Shown piece by piece: positions 1 through 11,300 of a stretch of 64,000 nt of DNA. The number at the start of each line of letters is the position of its first letter. The stretch's first letter is position 1. This DNA comes from Microplitis mediator (Eukaryota; Arthropoda; Insecta; Hymenoptera; Braconidae), in contig NC_079979.1 in assembly GCF_029852145.1 (NCBI RefSeq), forward strand, positions 1,024,501 through 1,088,500, given 5' to 3'. The translations under genes and the position numbers were made by a program. The notes under the pieces were generated by a model. The model was not told where the DNA came from. It saw only the letters and a program-made list of their open reading frames with translations, and did not search any database.

Positions 1-90
1 GTGAACGATAGCTGTTAACAATTTAATTGTTTAAGTTGCAATAACTCCCGACTCATTGATTAGCCAGGGAAGTTAATAAAAAAAACTAAA

Positions 91-555
91 GAAAAAAATC
101 TGTCTATCGGTTTACCCTGCAGGCTAACCCCAAAACTTCCCGCTGTTTTCGAGCTCCTTGAGCTCAAGGAGCTAGAAAACATTGTTGTAGATACATTTCC
201 GAGCTCTTCGAACTTGAAAATACTTTTGTATACCATTGTTTTCGAAAAAACAGTTTTTTAGTATTTCTTTCTCCCGCGATAACTCTCGAACGAATAATCT
301 GATTGAGATGGGTAAGGCGGCAATCGACGCGTTTTATTGAGTTCTAGAGCTGATTAGATTTTGAAGTTGATCACATAAGTCGTTTTTGAGAAATCAAAAA
401 AAAACTAAAAAAATAAATTATTTTTTTTGTAATTCGCCAATATTATCGAGTTTACTCGATCAAATGATCTGAAATTTCCAGAAAAGTTGATGGCCAACAA
501 GCTCTTTCGATTGCCGCCTTAACCATCTATATCGATTCATTAGTTAAAAATTAAT
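91..555 (+). repeat. GGGAAGTT-ended dispersed repeat (family R1), truncated copy
   Basis: It starts with the family head (TCTGTCTATCGG, then GGCTAACCCCAAAACTTCCC) and runs through the GAGCTC-rich part. It stops near TTCATTAGTTAAAAA without the terminal AGCGGGAAGTT block. The same family recurs at 8501, 10131, 16921, 21388, 22268, 23147, 25672, 31836 and 62845. No ORF is kept between copies, so it looks non-autonomous. The 556-784 stretch beyond it is plain AT-rich DNA. Confidence 0.75.
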
Positions 556-784
556 TTACATCACCACAGTCATATGTCGTAATGATAAATAATTGTAATA
601 TTTCTTAACAATTTAAATACTTCGTTTGTGAATGCAAATTAGAAAATGAAAATAATTATTTTGCCATGCATAGATATGTATGATTAGATATGGTTATCCT
701 TAATCCATGTAATTATATATTACTACGTATAGCTCGATATAATTATTGAATTCATACAGGAACTTTAGATACAATTGTATATTA

Positions 785-1784
785 GGGTGATCCAAAAAAA
801 ACAAATTTTTTTTTTCTCGCAAACAAGTTTAAAAGTTTCATTTAGATAAAAACAGACAAAATTAGAGCTCTTAATATTAACATTAAGAGGTTCCGCATTG
901 CACTTTTCCATTTTCCATAAGAATAACATGGAAAAAAATTTTTTTGTTTCTTCTGATTTTTATAAGTAGCTAACGATGCGTCATAAGAATAATTGGCAGG
1001 CATATTTTTGTAGGTAATTGAATGCTCTACAAAAAAAGTTTCTTATCATTTTTTGATAAATCTATTTGTTCAAAAGTTATTTGAGGTTGAAGTCGAATTC
1101 ATATTAAATTTTGAGATCTTTTTACTTTTCCGGCGAAACTATCAGACCTATTACAAAATATCATGTGACCTTTTTTGTAGACAATTTTATTCCCTAGAAG
1201 TTATTTTTTATAAAGTTTTTTCGAATTCCGCATTGTTTTCTAGTTATTTTCATTTCAATGTCAAGCTATTAAAATCAATCAGAAATCTATTTTTTTAAGA
1301 GCTTGACATTGAAATGAAAATAACTTGAAAACAATGCGGAATTTCGAAAAACTTTATTTTTAATAATTTGTAAGGAATAAAATTATCTACACCCAAAATT
1401 CTATGACTTTTTGTGATGAGACTGATAGTTTCGCCGAAAAAGTGAAAAGAACTCAACATTTACTATAAATTTGACTTGCAGCTTGAATAACTTTTGAACA
1501 GTGGGATTGATCAGAAAATGATAAGAGACTTTTTTTGTAGAGCATTCAATTTCCTACAAAAATGTTTATTGTGCATAAAAATCCGTTAATTGGTTTGTGA
1601 TCTAGAAAGTTGTAAAAAAAAAATTTTCCCGTGCTATTAAAATGGAAAATAGAAAAACGGATTGAGGAAAACCGTAATATTATTATTAAGAGCTCGAATT
1701 GGTACCAACATTTTTATTTTTAGTTATACTTTCAATTTTTTTCACCTTAAAAAAAAAATTTGTTCTTTTTTTTTAAACACCCCG
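785..1784. repeat. 1-kb foldback element
   Basis: The two halves are inverted copies that meet near 1280. For example, GCATTGTTTTCTAGTTATTTT at 1231 is answered by AAAATAACTTGAAAACAATGC near 1317. The ends are related inverted termini (AGGGTGATCC.. and ..ACACCCCGATA). The 81-codon ORF on the left arm is a by-product of the repeat. Confidence 0.7.
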
Positions 1785-1794
1785 ATAGTTACAT

Positions 1795-1979
1795 ATGATC
1801 ATTTTTTTCACTTCGAGTGTTCTGTCTAGTTATGTATAATTTGAAATAATTATATATAACTAGACATGATTAGATATAATTATATATAACCATAAAGAAA
1901 TTTGGATATAATCATATAGAACTATGAATGGTCATATCCAATTAAATATAGTTAGATATAATCATTTTTTCTCGGGACG
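1795..1979. repeat. truncated relative of the CCCGGGAAAAAATGAT element
   Basis: It is made of ATATGATC/GATATAATTATATATAAC words and closes with ATCATTTTTTCTCGGGA, matching the terminus of the element at 25778-26897. The left terminus is missing. Confidence 0.45.
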
Positions 1980-2013
1980 ATAAAATTACGATAAAAAGAT
2001 TAAAATTACTTAC

Positions 2014-2126
2014 TTTTGTCGACAAGCAAATTTTTTGGAAAGAGGACGAGTTTTCCTCCGTCGTCTTTTTTTTTTATTATTATCCACCACAACGGGATCA
2101 CTAACATTGTTTTTAACACTAACCAT
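2014..2126 (-). CDS. candidate first coding exon of an unrecognised basic protein
   Basis: On the minus strand an ATG at 2126 opens 37 codons plus two bases, then a consensus donor AA|GTAAGTA at 2013. The encoded peptide has an ordinary N-terminal third, then a run of Lys/Arg (KKKRRRK) like a nuclear or nucleolar localisation signal. If the donor is not used, the frame stops at once (TAA). Later exons would lie left of 2014, where only repeats are seen, so the gene would continue outside the window. The family is not recognised. A chance ORF beside a chance GTAAGT remains possible. Confidence 0.4.
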
Positions 2127-2600
2127 TTTTTTAATTTTATTAAAAACTTTAAATAATAGTTACAACAGCACCAGCGCACTGTAACGTTTTAACAATTACC
2201 ACTCATAATAATTTTACATGAATAAAACTTAATTAAATATATAATAAATAGTTTTCGATATTAAATAAAATATCAATACGTCCTAGTAGCAACAAAAAGA
2301 AAACGACTGCGATGATTTTACCAAATGATACTACGTCTTATATATATATATATATATATATCACATCATGCGTGTTGTGACAATGCATAGACGAGTTATG
2401 GCAATGATGGGTAAAATGGACGCTCGCCTGCAGCGCGGTCTTTGTTTTATTTACTATCGTACGTATTAGTACACTTGACTCTCGTTATAAGCAACGATCC
2501 TGTCTCACTCTTACTATCGGGAAAAGATCCGATTAACGTAACAGTCAGGAGAGCGCCACATGTTGCTTATAACGTACTACTGTAAATATAAACCACACAG
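2127..2600. other. upstream region with (TA)n and CpG-bearing DNA
   Basis: A (TA)n run lies at about 2338-2361. The 2380-2580 part is less AT-rich than its surroundings (GCCTGCAGCGCGG near 2426), which would suit a promoter for the minus-strand exon at 2126. No clear TATA/initiator pair is seen. Confidence 0.3.
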
Positions 2601-3540
2601 AATATTTAAAAATACTCAATAAATTTTATTTGAGCATATACTTTTAAGATTTTAGAAAAGATTTTTTTAATATTAAACTCATAAAATTTAAAAGAATATT
2701 TACAAAAATATGTTTGAAATATCGAATGAACATTTGCAAGAATGAAATAAAATATATTTAATCACGATAAGAAAAAAAGTTTGAAGAAAACAATATATAC
2801 ATATTTTAATAAATCGCAATACAAATATATCAGAAAAGATATATTTGAATGATATTCCAACATAATAGTTGATTAAAATATTGAAAAAAAATTTAAAAAA
2901 TTCAAATTGAATAAAAAATATTATTAGAATCTGTATAAAGAACATAAATTTTAGTTTGATAACATATTTTAAAAAAACGAATTCACGAAAATATTTTTTT
3001 AAAAAAAGGTCAGACGTGTCAAATAGTTAAAAAAGAAGAAAATGTCAGCTGAAAACAATTGAAGGAAATTGTAATTTTTTAAACAAATTTTTGAGAATTC
3101 CATTTACTCATTCCCCCCAATAGAAAGTATTCGAGAATTATATAAAATAAATAAATTACTGTAGAATTGATAATTTGTTAATTAATGAAAAGTTATAATG
3201 CATTTAAGTTTATTTAATATCTAACATTTAATTAAATATTAGTTTAAATGAAATAAAGAATTCACATCTCAAATTAATATATTTATTACCAATATGTATT
3301 AGATATTTGTAGTTGAACAATTTCTGTAATAACAAAAAAAAAAAAAAATGATTTGAAAATATATATATTGAAATATTTATTTATACAATTCGGTAATTGC
3401 ATGATTTTTTAAAATCTTTACGTTGTGATATTAGAATTTTCTTTATCATTTTTCATAATTTAGAAACAAAAAATTATTTATTTTTGTTTATGAATTTTGA
3501 CAACTTCATAAATAAATAGTAGCTGATATTTAAACGAATA
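2601..3540. other. AT-rich intergenic DNA, nothing recognised
   Basis: The stretch holds long A and T runs and no repeat shared with the rest of the window. The 81-codon ORF at 2700-2945 (-) is low-complexity Phe/Ile/Tyr sequence and is not accepted as a gene. Confidence 0.6.
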
Positions 3541-3715
3541 ACCAATGCCATATCGTGCATGTGACGTCACAGTACATTTTTTTTTTTTCAAATTAATGGC
3601 GCCAACCCCTTTTGCAATATACTTTTATAAGCACGTGGTAACTGCTGTTGTGATTTTTATTTTAAAAATCATTTGTTTATAGATTGTTTATCACTTAGTT
3701 TACTTTCATATGCTG

Positions 3716-3928
3716 CTACAAATGCTGGTTAGCATTCTCAATAAAATAAAGCATGTTTATAACCTCCACACCCATATTCACATCAGCTCTTAAAAAAATC
3801 TTCGATACCGAATTTATCGTAAATTTTTCTATTTTATTCTGAGTAAATTCCAAAATCAAAAATCGATCAATACATTTTATTTGAAGTAAGAACTTATTCA
3901 AAATTGTTTTAATATCCCAAAATAACAT
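3716..3928 (-). CDS. small ORF of unknown function behind a promoter-like region
   Basis: This is a 70-codon ORF of mixed composition that includes charged residues and looks less like low-complexity AT translation than its neighbours. I do not recognise the family. The start lies about 30-80 bp downstream, in minus-strand terms, of a cluster of TCACGTGA, CCAAT and TGACGTC, followed by a TCTCAGCGCG initiator-like motif. It may be a short gene, one exon of a longer gene, or a piece of a mobile element. Conservation is untested. Confidence 0.3.
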   Translation of the reverse strand: MLFWDIKTILNKFLLQIKCIDRFLILEFTQNKIEKFTINSVSKIFLRADVNMGVEVINMLYFIENANQHL

Positions 3929-3944
3929 TAACTACACATTATGG

Positions 3945-4025
3945 ATTCAAATAACGCGCTGAGAATATGCACAATGACGTCGGGCCAATCAAATTGCGTT
4001 TCACGTCACGTGACCTATGCAATTT
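3945..4025 (-). promoter_or_regulatory. CRE / CCAAT / E-box cluster
   Basis: TGACGTC at 3975, CCAAT at 3985 (ATTGG on the minus strand) and the palindrome TCACGTGA at 4006 lie within 40 bp, directly upstream of the minus-strand ORF at 3928. A second set (CCAAT 3542, TGACGTCA 3562, CACGTG 3632) lies on the far side of the ORF. These are generic bZIP, NF-Y and bHLH sites; binding is inferred only. Confidence 0.4.
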
Positions 4026-4029
4026 AAGA

Positions 4030-4680
4030 CACCCTTTTTATTAATTTATTTATTTATTTAAATCAATTATTGATTTGTTTTTAAATGTTATATACCTCAA
4101 AGAATTGATTTGTTAAATTCTTAGAGTTATACCGTTTTTATGCAAATACCCAATTATAGTATATTTAAATTGAAACTTATATTAAAAAGATTAAAAGATT
4201 TGGAGTTTTACAGATATGGTAATTTTTGATCTACTTTTGAATGTATTTATTTCGTCAACTTTATTTTTAAAGTTTTCTGATCAATATAGATATTTTTCTA
4301 TTAAAAATTATGGATAGATTTTTTCAAATATTAGGCTGACAATTTTACTCCAAACAGTTTTATCTGTCAAGTAGTAATGCATGAAATTATATTAACATAA
4401 TATTTTAAATAAATAAATAAATATATATATATATATATAAATATACATATACAAAATGATGCGTTTTTTTTAGAACGCACATCACGCAAAAACTACTGAA
4501 TATTTTGACATGAAATTTGTACCATAAAATTCTGCGTGTTTCAAAGATGGATTTTAGCTATATATATTGTTATTGTTTTGATGATAAAAACTCTATTTTC
4601 TTCAAATTTTATTTTAATAAATTAGATCGACTATCGAGCGTTTTTTTTTTTTTTTTTTCAAATATGACAAAAGAACATTA
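4030..4680. other. AT-rich DNA with a TA microsatellite
   Basis: It holds A/T tracts and (AT)n at about 4420-4440. The ORF at 4517-4828 runs into the foldback element and is not credible. Confidence 0.5.
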
Positions 4681-4683
4681 TAT

Positions 4684-6182
4684 ATGGGGTATTGTACCCC
4701 AAATCGCCTACTTTGGGACCCGATCCCCTTCGATTGGGCTGAAAATTTTTTCTATTTTTTTACTCGATCAAAAACTTTTCTCAAAGTTTTGTCAAATTTT
4801 TGTACCCAACCAAAAAAAAAAATTATGAATTAAAAAAAAATTCTTTTTTTTCAATAAGCTATAACTTTTTCAAAAATTGACTTATCAGGACTTTTTTTTT
4901 TCAAAATTTTTGTTTTTAAATGTAGTTTTTGGAAAAAAATACAAAAAAATTATTGCAACCTAACTTCATTGTTTTTTTGTAGATTTTTAGAAAAAATCAA
5001 AAATTTTTCGGTGTTTACCATTTTTGATTTTCTTTTTATATAAAACTTTGATATTTTCTGCAGATCCTCAAATTTTTTCAGAGTGATGTTTTTTCGATTT
5101 ATATTTTTTTTTCCAATTGAAAAAAAAAAATTTTTACAACTATCCTTATTTCTCATAACACCATGCTAAAAATTTTTGAAAGTGGTCAGAAAACTCAAAT
5201 TTCGAAAAAAAAAACAAAAAATTTTAATGATAATCCTCGAAATAATTTGAATTTTGTTCGAAAAATCAAGTTTAAAAATAGAAGGACCGTCTGAATAATT
5301 TTTTTGTATTTTTTTCTGAAAACTACATTCAAAAACGAAGAAAAAGAGAAAAAAATTTCGTTTGGTCCATTTTTGGACAGATGCTGGCAATTCAAAAAAA
5401 AAATCTATTAACCATAAAACAATGAGTGTAGAAGGAATTTTTTTGAATTGCCAGCATCTGTCTAAAAATGGACCAAACGAAACCTTTTTTTTTTCATTTT
5501 CTTCGTTTTTGAATGTAGTTTTCAGAAAAAAATATAAAAAAATTATTCAGACGGTCCTTCTATTTTTAAACTTGATTTTTCGAACAAAATTAAAATTATT
5601 TCGAGAATTACCATTAAAATTTTTTGTTTTTATTTTTTTTTCCAAGTTTGAAAGGTTTCTGAGCACTCTCAAAAATTTTCTAGCATGGTCTTATGAGAAA
5701 TAAGGCTAGTTGTAAAAAATTTTTTTTTTCAATTGGAAAAAAAAAATATAAATCGAAAAAACATCACTCTGAAAAAATTTAAGGATCTGCAGAAAATGAC
5801 AGTTTTATATAAAAAAAAAAAAAAATAAAAAATAAAAAATGGTAAACATCTAAAAATTTTCGATTTTTTCTAAAAATCTACAAAAAAACAATGAAGATAG
5901 GTTGCAATAATTTTTTTGTAATTTTTTTAAAAAACTACATTTGAAAATAGAAATTTTGAAAAAAAAAACGTCCCAATCAGTCGAATTTTGAAAAAGTTAT
6001 AGCTATTTAAAATAAAAAAAGTAATTTTTTTCAAAAATTTCTGACTTTTTTTCGGTTCGGTGAAAAAATTTGAAAAAATTATGAGAAACGTTTTTGATGG
6101 GGTAGAAAAAGAGAAAAAATTTTCAGCCAAATCTAAAGGGGTCGATTCAAAAGTGGTCGATTTGGCGTGGAATGCCCCATAT
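4684..6182. repeat. 1.5-kb foldback element
   Basis: The arms meet near 5420. The left arm ends with TGGACAGATGCTGGCAATTC (5373) and the right arm begins with GAATTGCCAGCATCTGTCT (5445). The outer ends carry ATATGGGG..CCCC and GGAATGCCCCATATAT. The arms are long and poor in G/C. The overlapping ORFs near 5166-5703 on both strands are the same sequence read from each arm. Confidence 0.75.
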
Positions 6183-6950
6183 ATATCTATATATGTATAT
6201 ATATATATATATTCATAATACTCGTATGTATATACGCGTGTATGGTTCCCTGAGTGGATTCTCTGATCGTCTGTTGAATTGTCAAAATATACCTTTCTAA
6301 TGCCATCTTTAGGAAAAAATCGAAGCTAAAAAAATTAACACAGAGAGTCATCTTGTGGTGAAAACAAAAATACACAAGCTCATTGTTTTTGTTTACATTT
6401 TGTATGTGTAATGAATAACCTCACAATTGTTAATTAATCCCGTTTTTTGACTTCAATAATTATCAAAATTGTAAATTAAAGTGTAAAAATAATTCTTTTT
6501 ATATCTCCCGTTGTACCCGTTCTCAGCTTTTTGATGATATGTGTCGTAGAAACATGTTACAGTCGATTTTATGGTCAACGTGAGGTACGTCTCTTCAAAT
6601 CCACTATTTTGCAAAATTCGATAATTTTTTTTTTTTATTTTTGAGGATAAAAAAAGAGGAAGAGGCGAACTAGAAAGTTTTTTCTGAGTACGCATGCAAA
6701 ATTTCATAATTATTCATCGGTTAGTTCGCCTATAAAATGGGACACATGAATTCCGCTCACTACTGGGTATAACAAACTCTCCAACATCTTCTTAAGACAA
6801 AAAAAGTCACATTCAAGTCAGAATTGCGTCGATTTTAATACATTTTACTTAGATTTAAGTTAAAAAAAGTTACATTAAAGTCAGAATAAAACAAAATTAG
6901 ACAGTTACAACGCAATTTTAAAAAATACTTACAATTAGTAACATATAATT
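6183..6950. other. AT-rich spacer, nothing recognised
   Basis: It holds a short (TA)n at 6180-6212 and then unique-looking AT-rich DNA. Near 6790 it begins to show AAAAAAGTCACATT-type words shared with 7560-7890. Confidence 0.5.
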
Positions 6951-6954
6951 AATG

Positions 6955-7391
6955 ATAGTAATAATTATTCGAGGTGTTTATGGTTTAGAATATTTTCGAT
7001 TATTATTAAATGGTATATTGTTTATATCAAAAAATTATAAAGAAACATTAAAAAATAATTCTTCCTATGTAGCATTTAAATACTTGAATGAAAAACGTTT
7101 TGGTCTTCTTCATTCTTTTATAACAATTATTGATAAATATGCGATTGTCAAAAAATTAGTAATTGTAAGTGCCTTGGCCATCATTTTGCAATAATAACTC
7201 TTCTGCAAACAAAACCTTTCAAAGAGCCTGTCAGACTTCTCCAACTATCACACTTTTATGAATTCATTGTGACTGAAAATGTATTTGCGATTCCTGTCGA
7301 AAATTTACTATCGGTATGTTTTTATATTAATACAGGTAATAAAACGTTTATTGCAGAATTGGTTAATCAGTATGAAAATAAATGATATTGT
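6955..7391 (+). pseudogene. decayed protein-coding fragment, family unknown
   Basis: The first part (6952-7194) is open and of normal amino-acid make-up. It stops, and reading continues in another frame at about 7190-7384 with equally protein-like sequence (contains LLQLSHFYEFIV and GNKTFIAELVNQYENK) before a TGA. One shift joins the two, which suits a broken gene or an exapted transposon ORF. It is flanked on both sides by AAGTCAAAAAAAGTTAAA words, so it may be the remnant of a mobile element's gene. Confidence 0.35.
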
Positions 7392-7559
7392 AAACAAGAG
7401 TTTATACAAATTCTTCAGGAACAGAATAAGAAAAAATCGTTCCAATAAAAATTTTTTTAATAGTAATTTTAATTTAATCAGAAATAATTGTTATAAAATT
7501 TTGCTGTAATTAAAATTGAGTTTTAATTTTAAATTAGTTTAATTAATAAATAAGTATAA

Positions 7560-7890
7560 AAACCACGTTCGATTTGACTTAATTTTTAAGTTAAAATTAA
7601 GTCAAATATAGAACTAGATTTCGAATCGATAACAAGTTGTTTTTTTAAGACAAAATAAGTGAAATTTAAGTCAATGAAATAATTTAAGCCAAAAAAAGTT
7701 AAATTAAAGGAAACTAAACAATTTAAGTCAAAAAAAGTCTAATCTAAGTCAAAAAAGTTAAAAAAAGTCAAGATTAAGTCAATATTAAGTCAAAAAAAGT
7801 TAAAATGTGGAATACAGTTGTCGGCATATCGACGACTTCAAAAAAAATTAAGTTAAATAAAGTCAAATTTAAGATTTTTTTTTGACCCGG
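7560..7890. repeat. AAGTCAAAAAAAGTTAAA word cluster
   Basis: Irregular repetition of AAGTCAAA and AAGTTAAA on both strands. The same words occur at 6780-6900, so the two clusters bracket the decayed ORF and could be the sub-terminal parts of one element. The 7891-8280 stretch holds nothing recognised. Confidence 0.45.
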
Positions 7891-8388
7891 GGAGTTACAG
7901 TCAAAAAACGTTAATAGTCTCATTTAAGTTACCTGACATTATTATTATGACTATTATTTTGATAGGCTGTCATCAAATTTTCAAATTTATTTTCGAGGTA
8001 TAGAATTTTTCAAAACGGTTTTTATCAGCCTTGGGAATTAAAAGTTCAGAAAAAATAGATCGATTAGTTAATTTATTATGTATTGATATATTTTTAGAGG
8101 TCATAAGGCAAACATTTATCGGAAATAAATATTAAAAATAATTGTTTTTAATTATTTAACTTGAGATTAAAACTAAAACTGTGCAATCGTGGATAAATAA
8201 TAAATAAAAAAATTTTTTAAAAACTCGCGATTTATTGAGACATATTTGATCTACGCACTTTCGTGATTGACTCACGAGTAGTCAGTAGTTGGGTGGTTAT
8301 TTGAAACGTAAATTAGTTATTATTAGTTATAATGAAAAACATTCAATTTCAATAACTATTTTATTTTTTTAGTTCAGGAAAAAAAACA

Positions 8389-11300
8389 ATGAAAATTTCG
8401 AAGTTAATTTTGTTATTGTCTATTTTTTTGATAATTGGCTTCTACGCCAGCGCAGTTGAAGGATGTCAAGGCGAGCCGGTAAGAAATGGCTTCAATTATG
8501 AGAAAAAAAATCTGTCTATTGGTTGACCGTGCGAGCCAGCCCCAAAACTTCTCGCTGTTTTCGAGCTCAGGGATCTCGGAAACATTATTACTTGTAAATT
8601 TTTGAGCTCTTCGAGTTCAAAAATTTGTTAGGCCGGTAAAACATAACTTCACTAAAAAATTATAATTTTTGTTTGACGATATCTTTGGATGGAATGAATC
8701 GATTTGGACGTTCTTGGTGGCAATCGAAAGGGCTCAACAAGACTTAAAACTGATTACATTTTAAAGTAAATCGGGCAAGTAGTTCATAAGTTATAGGAAA
8801 AAAACCAAAAAAATAAAACTCGTAAACTACATAACCGATCTACCCCAAAATCTAATCAAGTTTAAGTTTTGGTGAGCCCTTTCGATTGCTACCAAGGACG
8901 ATCAAATCGGTTGATTCGTTCCAAAGTTATCGTCGGACAAAAAAAAAATCACACACACACATACACACGGACGTCCATCCGGGAATAGTCAGAATAGCTT
9001 CCTAGGACCTCTAAACGTTGACATCTGATGAAAACTCGATTTTCGCAAAGCGGACCGAAACCAATTATTTCCCTTTTTTTGAAAATTTTCAATTTTCTTA
9101 GCGGGAAATTAAAAACATTTTTGAAACATCTCTGAACTTACCGTACCGATTATGCTTAATTTCTCGAAAAATGTTGGATCTAATGAAATACTTCAAACGC
9201 CACCTCAAAAAGCTAAATCCGTTCAGAAGTTACAGAATATTTACCTACGTACGTACGTACATACACACATACATAAACTCGTACATCTTCTCGAAAATAG
9301 TCAGGATGGCTTCTTAGAAGTCTAAAACGTCGAGAACTGTTGAAAACTCGGTTTGCGAAAATCGGACCAAAACCAATAACTTCTTTTTTTTGAAGATTTT
9401 CAATTTTCTTAGCGAGAAGTTAAAAAGTATAACATTGATTTTTAAGCTCTGACTCGTAACTTTTTACTTAAAAAGTCTATAACTTTTCTAATTTGAAAAT
9501 TACAGACTCGCGTCATGAGAAGATTTTGTCGAAAATTTAAAACTCTAGATAAAAGGACCCGTGACGCGAGTCCATTAATTTTGAATCTAAGTAGTTGTAG
9601 CCTCTTTTTCAAAACCCGGGAAATTCAATTTTTTTATTCTTTTTGTTCTCAAGTCCCGTAACTTTGTAAATTTTGGATTATGGACTTACGTATGAGAAAC
9701 GTTTTTGCAGAAAATTTAATTTTCCACACGGAGAAAAAAAAACAGTAATTTTTCCTACGTTGGCATAGTAACTATTTCTATGTGCACATAGGAATTTTTC
9801 CGATGTAAACATAGGGAAATTCCCTATAGAAATATAGGAAAAAGTACTATGTTACATAGGAACTTTTTCTATAATACGTAAGACAAGTTCCTATGTTAAC
9901 ATAGGAAAAATTCTTGTGCTACAAAAATCATAAAAGGATGAGATTTGTTTATCGTTTCTAAAATTCTAAAATTCAAATATTCAAATTCAGACAAAGTGGG
10001 AATGATTTAGACGTTCACCAATCTGAGTGCGTTAAAACGAACCATTAATTTGATTAATCCCGCTTAAACATATATATGTGCAAAATGTGCCCCTTAAGGA
10101 CAAAATTTTCCAATCCTCAGTTTTTAACTTCCCGCTAAGAAAATTGTAAATTTTCAAAAATTCGGGAAGTTATTGGTTTCGGTCCGATTTACGGAAATCG
10201 AATTTCCATCAGATGTCGACGTTTTGAGGTCCTAGGAAGCTATTCTGACTAATTTCAAGATGATGTCCGATCGTATGTATGTATGTATGTACGTACGTAC
10301 GTACGTACGTATGTAAATACCTGTATCTTTTGAGCGGATATTCCAAAAATAAAGTTTTTTCAAAAATATTTTTTTTGGATAACTTTTAATGTGCTTGATG
10401 GATTGATTCCAAAATGGACTGGGCTCTAGAGCTTTATAAGCCGCGTCGAATGCCACCTCAACCATCAAAATCGGTTCATTCGTTCAAGAGAAACCGTTGT
10501 CGAAAGAATTAAAAAAAAAAAATTTTTTTATTTTTCCTGAAATATCTCAAAAACGACTCGATAAATCGAATCCAAAATTTTATCAGCTTTAGAACTTGAC
10601 AAAACGCGTCGATTGCCGCCTCAACCATCAAAATCGGTTAATTCGTTCGCGAGATATCGTGGGAGAAAGAAATGCTAAAAAATGGTTTTTTACAAAACAA
10701 TGACATACAAAAGTATTTGCGAGCTCGAAGAGCTTGAAAATGTATTCACAATAGTGTTTTCGAGCTCGTTGAGCTCGAAAACAGCGGGAAGTTTCAGGGC
10801 TGACCCGCAGGGTCAACTTATAGACCGATTTTTTTTACTCCTTTGCCAAGTATTTTATTTTAATTTGTTCTGTCCATTGAAAATAAAAAAATGAAAAAAT
10901 GTTGGGCAAAATCGGCCCCCCCTCAAAAAATATTTATAATGTGAGTTTTTCAGCTTGCGTCACTTTTTTTTCCTTCTGCTGAGTTTTCGGTGTTAATTTG
11001 CTGTGTCTATCAAAATTAATAAATCCTGAAAGGTCGGGTAAAACGGGCCCCCAACAAAACTCAATAGCCATTTTGCCTTCGTGGCCCACTTTGCCCCTCC
11101 CCGCCTCACCCCAAATACTTTTCATGCAAAAAATTTTGGGGGGAGCATTTTGCCTCAATGTCCCCCCCCCAACCCAAACACTTTTCATATTAAAAATTTT
11201 AGGGGGACCATTTTGCCCCCGATTTCGAAGCATACAAAATTTTAGGGGGGCCATTCTACCCCCCCCCCTCCCCCTTCCCCTATATGTAACGAAAGAAGTA

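Noticed and set aside
5166..5703. Overlapping Phe/Lys-rich ORFs of up to 113 codons on both strands
   Set aside because: They are the two arms of the 4684-6182 foldback read from each side; composition is A/T-run translation and no start or splice context exists.
10232..10468. ORF starting MMVEVAFDAAYKALE, also at 23232-23588
   Set aside because: It recurs only because it lies in dispersed repeat R1; frames differ and break between copies, and part of it translates a TACG microsatellite.
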